Assembly: GCF_030317115.1 (NCBI RefSeq)
Contig: NZ_JASZYF010000005.1
Span: 248,001-312,000, forward strand
From: Variovorax gracilis
GTDB lineage: Bacteria; Pseudomonadota; Gammaproteobacteria; Burkholderiales; Burkholderiaceae_C
Reading direction: 5' to 3'
Length of the DNA stretch: 64,000 bases
Each line of letters starts with the position of its first letter. Position 1 is the stretch's first letter. Of this stretch, positions 38,528-47,546 are shown piece by piece. Under the pieces are notes generated by a model, which was not told where the DNA came from, searched no databases, and saw only the letters and a list, made by a program, of their open reading frames with translations. Position numbers and translations under genes: made by a program.

Positions 38528-38941
38528 ATGGCTTTCGGTACCCAGGACGAACCTGATGAGGTGATGAACGAGATCAACATGACGCCGCTGGTCGACGTCA
38601 TGCTGGTGCTGCTCATCATCTTCATCATCACGGTGCCCGTGATGAAGCACGCGGTGAACATCGACCTTCCCCGCGCCAGCAGCGAGCCGGAGCAGACCAA
38701 GCCGCAGAACATCCTGTTCACGGTGGCCGCCGATGGCAGCTACTACTGGAACGAGCAGAAGATCGAGGACGCAGACCTCAAATCGCGGCTGGCAACAGAA
38801 GCTGCGAAGGAGCCGCAGCCCGAACTGCACATCCGCGGCGACAAGGCGGTCCGCTATGAGCGCGTCGCGCAAGCCATGTCGGCTGCACGTGAAGCCGGCG
38901 TGCGCAAGATCGGCTTCATCACTGAACCCGATCCCAAGTAA
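38528..38941 (+). CDS. exbD: Biopolymer transport protein ExbD
   Basis: ExbD has one membrane helix and a periplasmic domain. In the 137-residue product the helix carries the essential protonatable aspartate, Asp23 (NMTPLVDVMLVLLIIF), and the periplasmic part ends with the YERVAQAMSAAREAGVRKIG pattern of the family. It closes the tonB-exbB-exbD set; hemP starts 94 bases downstream behind its own Fur-box promoter. Confidence 0.96.
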   Translation: MAFGTQDEPDEVMNEINMTPLVDVMLVLLIIFIITVPVMKHAVNIDLPRASSEPEQTKPQNILFTVAADGSYYWNEQKIEDADLKSRLATEAAKEPQPELHIRGDKAVRYERVAQAMSAAREAGVRKIGFITEPDPK

Positions 38942-38977
38942 AGCAGCCTCGCAAGGCAAAAAAATCGATGGCGGCGA

Positions 38978-39005
38978 TTGACTTTTTATTGAGAATCATT
39001 ATCAT
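38978..39005 (+). promoter_or_regulatory. Fur-box promoter of hemP
   Basis: TTTATTGAGAATCATTATC (38985-39003) matches the 19-base E. coli Fur consensus at 15 positions. It overlaps a likely promoter, TTGACT (38978-38983), 16 bases, TATCAT (39000-39005). An AAGGGGA ribosome binding site and the hemP ATG (39036) follow. Confidence 0.85.
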
Positions 39006-39035
39006 TTGCTCATCGCTTCGATAAGGGGATTTCCA

Positions 39036-39248
39036 ATGCAAGCCACGCCCAGCGCCTTCACCGTCTTGAGCCATCCCTCGCTTGATCATTCAGGCGGCGG
39101 ACGCGTTTCCAGCGAGCCTGCCCGGCCGGCACCGCTGCTCGAAAGCGCTGAACTCCTGAAGGGCAGCAAGACAGTCGGCATCCTGCACAACGGTTCCCTC
39201 TATCGGTTGCAAGCCACCAAACTCGGCAAGCTGATCCTGACCAAATAA
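39036..39248 (+). CDS. hemP: Hemin uptake protein HemP
   Basis: HemP is a small conserved protein needed for full expression or function of heme uptake in Burkholderia and Bradyrhizobium (HmuP). The 70-residue product ends with the family hallmark LLKGSKTVGILHNGSLYRLQ followed by a KLGKLILTK tail. The start has AAGGGGA 8 bases upstream; the frame is open a little further up but without similarity. In many Burkholderiales hemP precedes hmuRSTUV, but no heme receptor or importer follows here. Confidence 0.92.
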   Translation: MQATPSAFTVLSHPSLDHSGGGRVSSEPARPAPLLESAELLKGSKTVGILHNGSLYRLQATKLGKLILTK

Positions 39249-39378
39249 GGTTCAGCCCGCCCCTCGCGCAAGTTTCATCGTGGGGCGACTCGAGGAGATT
39301 CATCTCCAAAGGGTCGTTTTTTGCTAGCCAACGGTTCGCCGACTAGCCAAGCTTTTTTTCCCACCTTGGACCGCCATG

Positions 39379-39415
39379 AAAAACGCCGACCTCGCAGTCG
39401 GCGTTCTGCTTTTTA
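39379..39415. terminator. Bidirectional terminator between hemP and the HbpS-like gene
   Basis: AACGCCGAC (39382-39390) pairs with GTCGGCGTT (39397-39405) around CTCGCA, with A and T tracts on the two sides (AAAA before, CTGCTTTTT after). It can serve both convergent genes. Confidence 0.8.
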
Positions 39416-39426
39416 GAGGAGAGCGC

Positions 39427-39834
39427 TCAGAGACCGATGGCCGCGATGCCCGCCTTGGCGATCTGGGCGTCCTCGTTCGACTTGACGCCGCTGACGCCCA
39501 CCGCGCCGATCACATGGCCGTCCTTGACGATCGGCACTCCGCCTTCGAGCAAGCCCATCACGCCGGGCGCCGTCAGGAACGAAGTGCGACCGCCATTGAT
39601 CATGTCTTCGTAAGTCTTGCTCTCGCGGCGCCCCATCGCAGCCGTATGGGCCTTGGCAGGTGCGATGTGGGACGACAGCGCGGCGGCGCCATCCAGGCGC
39701 TGCAGCCACAACAAGTTGCCCGCGTCGTCGGCGATGGCGATGGTGACGGCCCAGTTGTTCTTGAGGGCCTCGGCTTCGGCTGCCGCGGCGATGGCCTTGA
39801 CATCGGCGAGTTCGAGAAATGACTTGGTCTTCAT
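39427..39834 (-). CDS. HbpS/GlcG-family heme-binding-like protein (DUF336)
   Basis: This 135-residue protein belongs to the GlcG/HbpS family, whose members bind heme or corrinoids in some bacteria. Family features are ALKNNWAVTIAIADDAGNLL, a KAHTAAMGRRES helix, PGVMGLLEGGVPIV and IGAVGVSG. There is no signal peptide, so this member is probably cytoplasmic. I used the ATG at 39834; a TTG three codons upstream is possible. It converges on hemP, although a functional link is only suggestive. Confidence 0.88.
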   Translation of the reverse strand: MKTKSFLELADVKAIAAAAEAEALKNNWAVTIAIADDAGNLLWLQRLDGAAALSSHIAPAKAHTAAMGRRESKTYEDMINGGRTSFLTAPGVMGLLEGGVPIVKDGHVIGAVGVSGVKSNEDAQIAKAGIAAIGL

Positions 39835-40000
39835 GGTCTTCAAGGAAAGTTGCGTAACCCTCGAGCATAGCGTTGGCCCCGGAAGAGCCCTTGTTGGCGG
39901 TAGGAATATCCGAACTCAGGTCTTTCTGAACGCTGGCCCTTGCAGGGTCCTAGAATGCGCCCCAACTGCAGTTTTGCAGCAAACCCCTGGAGTTTCAGCA

Positions 40001-40702
40001 ATGAACGACCGCGTCAACACCCTCGACACTTCCGTCGGCTACGGCCAGACGCTGCCGCAGGCAGACCGTCAGCGCGTCCTGCGCAATACCTACTGGCTGC
40101 TCGCCCTGAGCCTGCTGCCCACCGTGCTCGGCGCGTGGTTTGGCGTCGCCACGGGCATCACCCGGTCTCTCGGCGGCGGGCTCGGACTCATCGTGTTCCT
40201 GGGCGGTGCGTTCGGCTTCATGTTCGCGATCGAGAAGACCAAGAATTCCGCGGCGGGCGTGCCCGTGCTGCTGGCCTTCACCTTCTTCATGGGCCTGATG
40301 CTGTCGCGACTGATCGCGATGGTGCTGGGCTTCAAGAACGGCTCGGAACTGATCATGACCGCCTTTGGCGGCACGGCCGGCGTGTTCTTCGTGATGGCGT
40401 CGTTGGCCACGGTGATCAAGCGCGACCTCTCCGGCATGGGCAAGTGGCTTTTCGTCGGTGCGATGGTCTTGATGGTCGGTGCCATCATCAACGTCTTCGT
40501 GGGTTCGAGCGCCGGCATGATGGCGATCTCGGTCGCCGCGATCGGCATCTTCTCGGCCTTCATGCTGTACGACCTGAAGCAGATCATGGACGGTGGCGAA
40601 ACCAACTACATCAGCGCAACGCTGGCGCTGTACCTCGATCTGTTCAACGTCTTCCAGAGCCTCCTGGCCTTGCTCGGCATCTTCGGCGGCGAGCGCGACT
40701 GA
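40001..40702 (+). CDS. Bax inhibitor-1/YccA family membrane protein
   Basis: This 233-residue inner membrane protein has seven hydrophobic segments from about residue 33 to the end and the BI-1 family features MLYDLKQIMDGGETNYISA and LYLDLFNVFQSLL near the C-terminus, including the paired aspartates of the proposed pH sensor. In E. coli the relative YccA modulates FtsH; others conduct calcium. CTGGAG lies 10 bases before the start. A hairpin terminator follows. Confidence 0.93.
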   Translation: MNDRVNTLDTSVGYGQTLPQADRQRVLRNTYWLLALSLLPTVLGAWFGVATGITRSLGGGLGLIVFLGGAFGFMFAIEKTKNSAAGVPVLLAFTFFMGLMLSRLIAMVLGFKNGSELIMTAFGGTAGVFFVMASLATVIKRDLSGMGKWLFVGAMVLMVGAIINVFVGSSAGMMAISVAAIGIFSAFMLYDLKQIMDGGETNYISATLALYLDLFNVFQSLLALLGIFGGERD

Positions 40703-40724
40703 GAGAGTTCTTCACCTCGGCGAG

Positions 40725-40749
40725 AAAGGGCCTCTTGGGGCCCTTTTTT
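40725..40749 (+). terminator. Terminator after the BI-1 family gene
   Basis: AAAGGGCC (40725-40732) and GGCCCTTT (40739-40746) form an eight-base stem with a six-base loop and run into TTTTTT. Its end touches the stop codon of the convergent rlmD. Confidence 0.85.
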
Positions 40750-42185
40750 CATGCCAGATCGAACACGGCGATCGACTCCACGTGCGCGGTGTGGGGGAAC
40801 ATGTTGACCACCCCCGCGAAGGTGCATCGGTAGCCCGCCTGATGAACCAGCAGGCCCGCATCGCGCGCCAGCGTCGAGGGGTTGCAGCTCACATAGACGA
40901 TCCGCCTGGGCGGAGCCCAGCCACCACGGTGCAGTTCGACCTGCTGGTGGAGGTCGGCGAGCGCCTTGGCCAGCGCAAACGCGCCTTCGCGAGGCGGATC
41001 GACCAGCCATTTCTCCGCAGCGCCGTCCGCCACGAGCATCGCCGGCGTCATCTCGAACAGATTGCGCGCAACGAAGCTCGTCGTGGCGAGCGCGCGCCGC
41101 CCCGGCACCGCGGGACGATTGCGCTCGTAGTTGTCCGTGGCGCGCGCCACCAGCGTATCGCTGCCTTCGATGCCCAACACCTCGCGCGCCCGGCTCGCCA
41201 ATGGCAACGTGAAGTTGCCCAGTCCGCAGAACCAGTCGATCACCCGCTCATCGGACTGCACATCGAGCAGCCGCAACGCGCGGCCGACCAGCACGCGATT
41301 GATGTGCGGGTTGACCTGCGTGAAATCGGTCGGTTTGAAGGGCATCGTCACGCCGAACTCGGGGAGCCCGTAAGCCAGCGGCTCTCCACCCTCCTCCAGC
41401 AACTTGACGGTCTCCGGCCCCTTGGCCTGCAACCACCACTGGACCCCTTCGTTCCTTGATGCGAAAGCCTTGAGCCGAGCCACGTCGGCATCGGACAGCG
41501 GCTCCAGGTGCCTCAGCACCAGGGCAATAACGCCCAAGCGTCCCGTGCCATCGGGCGAATCGCCGCAGGCCAGTTCGATCTGGGGACAGGTCTCGCGCGC
41601 GTCCATCGAGCCGATCAGTTCGCGCAAAGGCATGAGCATGTCGCTGACCTGCGCCGGCAGGACGGGGCACACCTTCATGTCCGCCAGATAGCGGCTCTTG
41701 CGTTCATGAAAGCCGATGAGGACCGTGCCCTTCTTCACCACGTGGCGCACGGAAAGCCGCGCACGATAGCGATAGTGCCAGGCGGGTCCTTCGAGCGGCC
41801 GCAGCACGTTCTCGGGCCGCACCTTGCCGAGGTGCCAGAGGTTGTCCTCGAGCGAGCGCTGCTTCACCGCGACCTGTGCAGCCGCGTCGAGGTGCTGCAT
41901 CTTGCAGCCGCCGCAGGCACCGGCATGCAGCCCGAAGTGAGGGCACCCCGGTCGCACGCGCTGCGACGACTCTCGTGCGATCGCCGTCAACGTACCCTGC
42001 TCCCAGTTGTTCTTCTTCCGATGCACGTTGAACTGGACCTCTTCGAAAGGCAATGCACCTTCGATGAACACCACCATGCCGTCGGCCTTGTGCGCCACGC
42101 CCTGCGCGTCGAGATCGAGCGACTCCACCTGCAGCCATTCGTCGCGGGGGCGCTGCGCTTCCTTCTTTTCTTTCGTTTCCGTCAT
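40749..42185 (-). CDS. rlmD: 23S rRNA (uracil(1939)-C(5))-methyltransferase RlmD
   Basis: RlmD (RumA) methylates U1939 of 23S rRNA with S-adenosylmethionine. The 478-residue product has an N-terminal TRAM domain ([17 protein letters not shown]), the [4Fe-4S] cysteines in [18 protein letters not shown], a Rossmann part with [14 protein letters not shown] and the catalytic cysteine in [13 protein letters not shown]. It ends the surE-pcm-nlpD-rpoS-rlmD series, 41 bases past rpoS. Confidence 0.95.
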   Translation of the reverse strand: MTETKEKKEAQRPRDEWLQVESLDLDAQGVAHKADGMVVFIEGALPFEEVQFNVHRKKNNWEQGTLTAIARESSQRVRPGCPHFGLHAGACGGCKMQHLDAAAQVAVKQRSLEDNLWHLGKVRPENVLRPLEGPAWHYRYRARLSVRHVVKKGTVLIGFHERKSRYLADMKVCPVLPAQVSDMLMPLRELIGSMDARETCPQIELACGDSPDGTGRLGVIALVLRHLEPLSDADVARLKAFASRNEGVQWWLQAKGPETVKLLEEGGEPLAYGLPEFGVTMPFKPTDFTQVNPHINRVLVGRALRLLDVQSDERVIDWFCGLGNFTLPLASRAREVLGIEGSDTLVARATDNYERNRPAVPGRRALATTSFVARNLFEMTPAMLVADGAAEKWLVDPPREGAFALAKALADLHQQVELHRGGWAPPRRIVYVSCNPSTLARDAGLLVHQAGYRCTFAGVVNMFPHTAHVESIAVFDLA

Positions 42186-42226
42186 GCCCGGATTGTCTCA
42201 GGCCGCACGAAGCGCGATCCCTGCGA

Positions 42227-43276
42227 CTACAGGAGCGCGTCGCGCTGCACGCCTGCGCGCGCCAGTTGGCGGCGCATCTTGGCCAGCGCCTCGTTCTGGA
42301 TCTGCCGGACACGCTCGCGGGTCAATCCGAGCCGAACGCTCAAGACTTCCAGCGTCTCCGGGTCGCGGTCATGCAGGCCATAGCGGCCTTCGAGCACTTC
42401 GCGTTCACGCTCGGTCAAAACCAGGATCCATTGATCGAGCAGCTTCTCGACTTCGTGGGTCTGTGTGACGCCCGTTGGGTCGGCGCCTTCGTCATCCGAC
42501 GCCACGGTATCTGCCAAGGTGAAGCTTTCGTCGCCGCGCTCACCGCCGGCGTCGAGTGAACGCGGCGCTTCGGCAAGCGCCATCAGGTCCGCCACTTCCT
42601 GCACTTCGCGGCCGAGCAGCGCCGCGACATCTTCGACGCGCACACCGTCTGGCCGACGGGCGATGAATTCGGGGTCGCCTTCCAATGCGCGACGTGCACG
42701 CATCACCTGCTGCAACTCGCGCACCACATGCACCGGCAAGCGGATGGCGCGCGCCTGCATCATCGCCGCGCGTTCGATCGATTGCCGGATCCACCAGGTC
42801 GCATAGGTCGAGAAACGGAAGCCCCGCTCCGGTTCGAACTTGTTGATCGCATGCATGAGACCGAGGTTGCCTTCTTCGATCAGGTCCGCCATCGGCACGC
42901 CGCGCCCGAGGTAGGACTTGGCAATGTTGACGACCAGCCGCAGGTTGTGCTCGATCATCGATTGCCGCGCTGCGAAGTCACCGCCGCGCGCGGCGCAGGC
43001 GGTTCGGTATTCTTCTTCAGGCGTGAACAACTGCGTGCGCCGGATCTCGCGCAGGTAGATCGTCAACGAATCACCGCCGTCAGCGCCATCGCCGCCGAGA
43101 TCGGTCGACAGGGCTTCACGGGGATTCTCTATCAGGCCCTCGCCCGCAACGCGGTCCATGGCACCGCGCAGCGGGATGGAAGGCTCCGGAGCGCGCGGCG
43201 CCTCGATGTCCGAAGTGCCGCCGTTGCCCGCCACTCGTCGCACGACCGGGGTGCGATGAAGGCGAGAGGCGGCCAT
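42227..43276 (-). CDS. rpoS: RNA polymerase sigma factor RpoS
   Basis: RpoS directs general stress and stationary-phase transcription. The 349-residue product has region 1.2 (DSLTIYLREI), region 2 (RLVVNIAKSYLGRG, FRFSTYATWWIRQ), region 3 and region 4 with LTEREREVLEGRYGL and the helix-turn-helix LGLTRERVRQIQ. I chose the ATG at 43276 (MAASRLHRT), 4 bases after the nlpD stop. In enterobacteria the main rpoS promoter lies inside nlpD, and the same is plausible here. Confidence 0.95.
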   Translation of the reverse strand: MAASRLHRTPVVRRVAGNGGTSDIEAPRAPEPSIPLRGAMDRVAGEGLIENPREALSTDLGGDGADGGDSLTIYLREIRRTQLFTPEEEYRTACAARGGDFAARQSMIEHNLRLVVNIAKSYLGRGVPMADLIEEGNLGLMHAINKFEPERGFRFSTYATWWIRQSIERAAMMQARAIRLPVHVVRELQQVMRARRALEGDPEFIARRPDGVRVEDVAALLGREVQEVADLMALAEAPRSLDAGGERGDESFTLADTVASDDEGADPTGVTQTHEVEKLLDQWILVLTEREREVLEGRYGLHDRDPETLEVLSVRLGLTRERVRQIQNEALAKMRRQLARAGVQRDALL

Positions 43277-43280
43277 GACG

Positions 43281-44255
43281 CTAGCGCGCTGGCAGGTACC
43301 GCGCCGGATCGACCGGCTTGCCCTGACGGCGAATTTCGAAGTGCAGCTTGACGCGGTCTGCATCGCTGTTGCCCATCTCGGCAATCTTCTGCCCCTTCTG
43401 CACCGACTGGTCTTCCTTGACCAACAGCGTACGGTTGTGCGCGTATGCGGTCAGGTAGGTGTTGTTGTGCTTCAGGATGATGAGGTTGCCATAGCCGCGA
43501 AGTCCCGCGCCTGCGTAGACGACGCGACCATCGGCAGCCGCGAGGACTGAGTCACCCGCCTTGCCGCTGATGTCGAGTCCCTTGTTCTTGGCTTCGTCAA
43601 AGCCCGCGATCAACGAGCCCTGGGCGGGCCAGATCCAGCCCACGTCTTCATCTCCCGATGCCGAGGCAGCCGGAGGCGTCGGCGAAGCGGTAACCGGCGG
43701 AGTCGGCTTGGTTGCAGCGCTCGGCGCCGCACCAGGAGATGCAGCAGTTGCAGCCGCAGCCGTAGCCGCTGTGGCGGCAGTGGCGGGTGCGACGATCGGT
43801 TGCGTCACCGGTCGAGTGGTGACACCGGACGCGTCGGTGGTCGCGGGCGCAGTCGATGCCGTGGCCGTTGCAGTTCCGCCAACGGGCGGAATCACGCGCA
43901 GCACCTGGCCCACTTCGATGAGGTCAGGATTGTCGAGATTGTTCCAGCGCGCAATGTTCTGCCAGCTCTGACCGGTTTCCGTGCCGATGCGACGGATCGT
44001 GTCGCCCGGACGCACCGCGTAGTAACCTGGCTTGCCGTAGTTCTCGATGCCAGCCAGCGGCTTGCCGTTGGCATCGACGGTGATCGGCGGCACCCCGGGA
44101 ACAGCGGTTCCGTTGGTGGGTGCAGCCGGCGTACGAGTCATGGTGCCGCGATCCTCGACCGGCACCGGGCCACGCGGTGCACCACAACCCGCAATCACGA
44201 GCGAAACCACCAGCGTCACGCCGGCAAGCCAGCCCCGATTGCCAATACCCTGCAT
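43281..44255 (-). CDS. nlpD: LysM/LytM lipoprotein NlpD
   Basis: NlpD activates the cell-division amidase AmiC from the outer membrane. The 324-residue product has a lipoprotein signal with the lipobox LVIAGC (Cys near residue 24), a LysM domain (YAVRPGDTIRRIG), an Ala/Thr/Pro-rich linker, and a C-terminal LytM (M23) domain. In the LytM part the first zinc ligand is lost (NKGLDISG instead of HKGxD) and the last motif is LHFEIR, so it is an activator rather than a peptidase. The ATG at 44255 has AAGGAAG 6 bases upstream. Confidence 0.95.
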   Translation of the reverse strand: MQGIGNRGWLAGVTLVVSLVIAGCGAPRGPVPVEDRGTMTRTPAAPTNGTAVPGVPPITVDANGKPLAGIENYGKPGYYAVRPGDTIRRIGTETGQSWQNIARWNNLDNPDLIEVGQVLRVIPPVGGTATATASTAPATTDASGVTTRPVTQPIVAPATAATAATAAAATAASPGAAPSAATKPTPPVTASPTPPAASASGDEDVGWIWPAQGSLIAGFDEAKNKGLDISGKAGDSVLAAADGRVVYAGAGLRGYGNLIILKHNNTYLTAYAHNRTLLVKEDQSVQKGQKIAEMGNSDADRVKLHFEIRRQGKPVDPARYLPAR

Positions 44256-44266
44256 GTGTTCTTCCT

Positions 44267-45040
44267 TCAAGCAATTCCCGATTTTAGGGGGACAAAGTGA
44301 ACCGCCTCAAGAATGCGACGCTCGACGCCGCGTGCGGTTTTATCAATGACAACCAAGGCTTGTCCGCCCATTGCCGACTGCGTCGGCGCGACGATTCTTC
44401 CGCCCACCGCGAGTTGCGCGATCCACGCTTCCGGCACGGCCTCGCCGCCCGCCGCGGCGATGATTCCGGCATAGGGCGCCCCCTTCGCATAGCCGATCAT
44501 GCCGTCACCAAGCAGCAGGTGAACCGTCGCCAATCTGAAGGGGCGAAGGTTCGAACGCGCGCGCTCATGCAACCCTCTCAAGCGCTCGATGCTGTAGACC
44601 TCTGCCGCAACGTGGCTGAGAACCGCGGCCTGATAGCCGCAGCCCGTACCGATCTCGAGCACGCGCCCCAAGCGATCGCCGGGCTTGCCCGCCAATGCGG
44701 GCGCTCCGAGCAGCAGTTCGATCATGCGGGCGACCACATTGGGCTTGGAGATGGTCTGGCCCAGTCCGATCGGCAGGCTGGTGTCTTCATACGCCTGGTT
44801 GACGAGCGCGCTGTCGACGAACAGGTGACGCTCGACCGTGCCCATCGCGCGCAGTACGCGCGCATCGGCAATGCCTTGCGCGGCCAGACGCTGGACCATT
44901 CGCGCACGCACCGCATCCGACGCCATCGACGGAGTGCTGTGGACCGTCGGCTTGGCGGGGACCGCGGGCAGACGCCCACGCGTCGCCGCAGAAGCCGTAG
45001 GCGTCAGCCGCACGGGAAATCCCGGGCGTTGGCTTGCCAT
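44267..45040 (-). CDS. pcm: Protein-L-isoaspartate O-methyltransferase
   Basis: This enzyme repairs isoaspartyl residues with S-adenosylmethionine. The 257-residue product carries the family motifs LPIGLGQTISKP, LEIGTGCGYQAAVLS and GGRIVAPT. It is about 45 residues longer than E. coli Pcm because of a basic, Pro/Ala-rich N-terminal extension that looks disordered. It starts 1 base after surE in the conserved stress block. Confidence 0.95.
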   Translation of the reverse strand: MASQRPGFPVRLTPTASAATRGRLPAVPAKPTVHSTPSMASDAVRARMVQRLAAQGIADARVLRAMGTVERHLFVDSALVNQAYEDTSLPIGLGQTISKPNVVARMIELLLGAPALAGKPGDRLGRVLEIGTGCGYQAAVLSHVAAEVYSIERLRGLHERARSNLRPFRLATVHLLLGDGMIGYAKGAPYAGIIAAAGGEAVPEAWIAQLAVGGRIVAPTQSAMGGQALVVIDKTARGVERRILEAVHFVPLKSGIA

Positions 45041-45041
45041 G

Positions 45042-45806
45042 TCAGGCGCGCTCGCCGAGGCGAGCCACCGTGTCGCGCCATTGCCCCAGGTTGGCGTGAT
45101 CGGTCAGGTCGATCTGCAACGGAGTCAGCGCAACGTGGCCGCCAGCGGTCGCGTGGAAGTCGGTGCCCTCGCCGCTGTCTTTCGCTCCGCCCGCACCGGC
45201 AATCCAGTACATCGTTTCGCCCCGAGGGCTGTCCTGCGTGATGACTTTCTCGGCGGCATGGCGGCGCCCCAACCGGCACACCTGAACGGACTTCAATTCA
45301 TCGAAGGGAAGGTTCGGCACATTGACGTTCAGCAGGAATGCACTGCCGCCGAGCATCTGTTCCCGCTCGATCTGCTCGACCAGTCGCCGCGCCGCACGGG
45401 CCGCCGCGTCGATGTGGGCCCAGCCCTTTTCGATCTGGGAGAAGGCGATCGCCGGTATGCCGAACAGGTAGGCCTCCATCGCGGCCCCGACAGTGCCTGA
45501 ATAGATCGTGTCGTCGCCCATGTTGGCGCCGTTGTTGATGCCGGACACGACGAGGTCGGGCCGGTAGTCGAGCAAGCCCTTCAGCGCGATGTGAACGCAA
45601 TCAGCCGGCGTTCCGGTGACGTAGCGGAACCCGTTGTGGGCGGTGTGCACGTAGAGCGGCGCGGCCAGCGTGAGCGCGTTCGACTTGGCGCTGTTGTTGT
45701 GCTCCGGAGCGACCACCTCGACCTCGGCTATGTCCTTCAGCGCGTCGTGCAGCGCGACGATGCCCGGAGCCTGGAAACCGTCGTCGTTCGAAATAAGTAT
45801 CTTCAT
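45042..45806 (-). CDS. surE: 5'/3'-nucleotidase SurE
   Basis: SurE is a metal-dependent nucleotidase and polyphosphatase linked to stationary-phase survival. The 254-residue product starts MKILISNDDGFQAPGI with the metal-binding Asp-Asp, and contains PEHNNSAKSNALT, TGTPADCVHIAL and SGINNGANMGDDTIYSGTV. It heads the surE-pcm-nlpD-rpoS-rlmD run, with a divergent quinone oxidoreductase gene 125 bases away. Confidence 0.97.
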   Translation of the reverse strand: MKILISNDDGFQAPGIVALHDALKDIAEVEVVAPEHNNSAKSNALTLAAPLYVHTAHNGFRYVTGTPADCVHIALKGLLDYRPDLVVSGINNGANMGDDTIYSGTVGAAMEAYLFGIPAIAFSQIEKGWAHIDAAARAARRLVEQIEREQMLGGSAFLLNVNVPNLPFDELKSVQVCRLGRRHAAEKVITQDSPRGETMYWIAGAGGAKDSGEGTDFHATAGGHVALTPLQIDLTDHANLGQWRDTVARLGERA

Positions 45807-45931
45807 GGCGTCTATCAGTGCGCGCGATTGTAGGCGGCGGGTGCGTCACGGCTGGGACAACACGTGCGGCGCACCCCACCTATCATGGCCCGCATTCATT
45901 GCCCCCAGACTCATAGATAGGAGACACGAGC

Positions 45932-46918
45932 ATGCACGCATGGCTTTGCGAAAACCCCACCGGCGTCGACGCGCTCACGTGGAAAGAACTGCCAACGCCG
46001 ACCCCCGGCGCCGGACAGGTGCTGGTCGAGATCAAGGCGGCGAGCCTGAATTTTCCCGATCTGCTGATCGTGCAGAACAAATACCAGATCAAACCGCCAT
46101 TGCCTTTCGTGCCGGGCTCCGAATATGCCGGCGTTATCACCGCCGTTGGCGAAGGCGTCACGCATCTCAAGGTCGGGCAGAACGTTGCATGCCTGTCCGG
46201 CACGGGCGGCTTCGGAACGCATACGCTCGCGCCTGCGGCGCTTTGCATGCCGCTTCCAGAAGGCTTTGGCTATGTCGACGCCGCCGCGTTCATCATGATT
46301 TATGCGACGTCCTGGCACGCATTGATGGACCGAGCGCAATTGAAGGCCGGCGATACGGTGCTGGTGCTCGGCGCGGCCGGTGGTGTCGGGACCGCGGCGA
46401 TTCAGATTGCAAAAGCCGCGGGAGCCAAGGTCATCGCAGCCGCGTCGACCGACGAAAAATGCGAGCTGTGCAAATCCATCGGCGCGGACATCACGATCAA
46501 CTACACGACGCATGCGCTTCCCAATGGTTTTCGCGATGCAGTCAAAGCGGCAACGGACGGCAAGGGACCCGACGTCATTTACGACCCGGTCGGCGGCGAA
46601 TTTGCCGAACCGGCGTTCCGTTCCATTGGCTGGCGTGGCCGCTATCTGGTCGTGGGTTTCGCCGCAGGCCCCATTCCTTCGCTGCCGTTGAATTTGATGC
46701 TGCTCAAAGGCGCATCGCTGGTCGGCGTGTTCTGGGGCGATTTTGCGAAGCGCGAGCCCAAGGCCAACGCGCAGATGATGGCCGAATTGGCGAAGTGGTA
46801 CGGCCAGGGCAAGATCAAGCCCGTGATCGATCGCGCCATGCCCATGGCGGAACTCAAGGCCGCCTACGCCCACATGGGCTCGCGCGGGGTCAAGGGCAAG
46901 CTTGTCCTGGTCAACTGA
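45932..46918 (+). CDS. NADPH:quinone oxidoreductase family protein (zinc-independent MDR)
   Basis: This 328-residue medium-chain reductase would reduce quinones or enones with NADPH. It has the N-terminal GroES-like fold (LPTPTPGAGQVLVEIKAAS, PGSEYAGVI) without structural zinc cysteines, and a Rossmann domain with LVLGAAGGVGTAAIQIAKA, followed by a DVIYDPVGG segment. AGGAG lies 9 to 13 bases before the start. It resembles the p53-inducible-type quinone reductases common in Comamonadaceae. The substrate is unknown. Confidence 0.9.
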   Translation: MHAWLCENPTGVDALTWKELPTPTPGAGQVLVEIKAASLNFPDLLIVQNKYQIKPPLPFVPGSEYAGVITAVGEGVTHLKVGQNVACLSGTGGFGTHTLAPAALCMPLPEGFGYVDAAAFIMIYATSWHALMDRAQLKAGDTVLVLGAAGGVGTAAIQIAKAAGAKVIAAASTDEKCELCKSIGADITINYTTHALPNGFRDAVKAATDGKGPDVIYDPVGGEFAEPAFRSIGWRGRYLVVGFAAGPIPSLPLNLMLLKGASLVGVFWGDFAKREPKANAQMMAELAKWYGQGKIKPVIDRAMPMAELKAAYAHMGSRGVKGKLVLVN

Positions 46919-46937
46919 GCACTCTCACGAAGCCCAT

Positions 46938-46965
46938 AAAAAAAGCCCGCATGAGCGGGCTTTTT
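46938..46965. terminator. Bidirectional terminator between the quinone reductase and H-NS-like genes
   Basis: AAAAGCCCGC (46941-46950) and GCGGGCTTTT (46955-46964) form a ten-base stem around ATGA, with A and T tracts on both sides. The genes on either side converge here. Confidence 0.92.
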
Positions 46966-46986
46966 ACCTTGACCGAGACGAAGGCC

Positions 46987-47325
46987 TTACTTGATCTCGA
47001 AGTCCGACAGCGATTTACCGGCTGCAAGTGCCTCAGTGATCCAGCGCGGCTTGCGGCCACGGCCGCCAGACCAGGTCTCGCCGGTGGGGCTGCGATACTT
47101 TGCAGCGGTTTTGGTCGCAGCAACCCCTGCGCTGCGCTTGCCAACGCGTGCCGTGAGTTTGAGATCGGCTGCGGTCAAACCGTATTCAGCGATCTTCTTG
47201 CGCAGCTCCTCGATCACTCCAGAGCGCTCCTGATTTCTCAGCTCTTCGGCTTGCTTGCGCAATTGCGCAATCTGCTCGTCGTGCTTCTTGATCTGGGAAT
47301 TGATGTCGGCAAGGGATGAGGCCAT
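46987..47325 (-). CDS. H-NS family nucleoid-associated protein (H-NS histone family)
   Basis: This 112-residue protein has an N-terminal coiled coil (about residues 5-45, rich in Gln, Lys, Glu) for oligomerisation and the C-terminal AT-hook-like DNA-binding motif YRSPTGETWSGGRGRKPRWI that defines betaproteobacterial H-NS/BpH3-type proteins. It would silence AT-rich DNA. It ends with a short acidic helix. No promoter is clear in the AT-rich upstream stretch 47326-47396. Confidence 0.93.
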   Translation of the reverse strand: MASSLADINSQIKKHDEQIAQLRKQAEELRNQERSGVIEELRKKIAEYGLTAADLKLTARVGKRSAGVAATKTAAKYRSPTGETWSGGRGRKPRWITEALAAGKSLSDFEIK

Positions 47326-47396
47326 CGGTGCTAATCCTCGAATTAGAAAGCGAAAATTTTAATTCAAAAGTCAATTACCGCAAGTACAGAACGCAC

Positions 47397-47431
47397 AAAA
47401 AAAAGCGCCGACCATTGGGTCGGCGCTTTTT
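47397..47431. terminator. Terminator downstream of tRNA-His
   Basis: AAAAGCGCCGACC (47401-47413) and GGTCGGCGCTTTT (47418-47430) form a thirteen-base stem with a four-base loop and flanking A and T runs. On the minus strand it follows tRNA-His by 12 bases. Confidence 0.92.
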
Positions 47432-47442
47432 CTATTGAAGTT

Positions 47443-47518
47443 TGGGGTGGCTGATGGGACTCGAACCCACGACGACCAGAATCACAATCTGGGACTCTAC
47501 CAGCTGAGCTACAGCCAC
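47443..47518 (-). tRNA. tRNA-His (anticodon GTG)
   Basis: The minus strand folds as a cloverleaf: acceptor arm GTGGCTG with CAGCCAC, D arm TAGCTCAGCTGGTAGAG, anticodon loop ATTGTGATT (anticodon at 47485-47483), and T arm GGTTCGAACCC, with an encoded CCA. An extra G precedes the 5' end, as needed for histidine identity. It lies 28 bases after the ppiD stop. Confidence 0.97.
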
Positions 47519-47546
47519 CGCAGCCTGCGATTGTAGCGTGAAAAAA

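Noticed and set aside
43680..43860. Imperfect GCAGCC-like repeats in nlpD
   Set aside because: They encode the Ala/Thr-rich linker between LysM and LytM domains and are not exact enough to be a tandem repeat.
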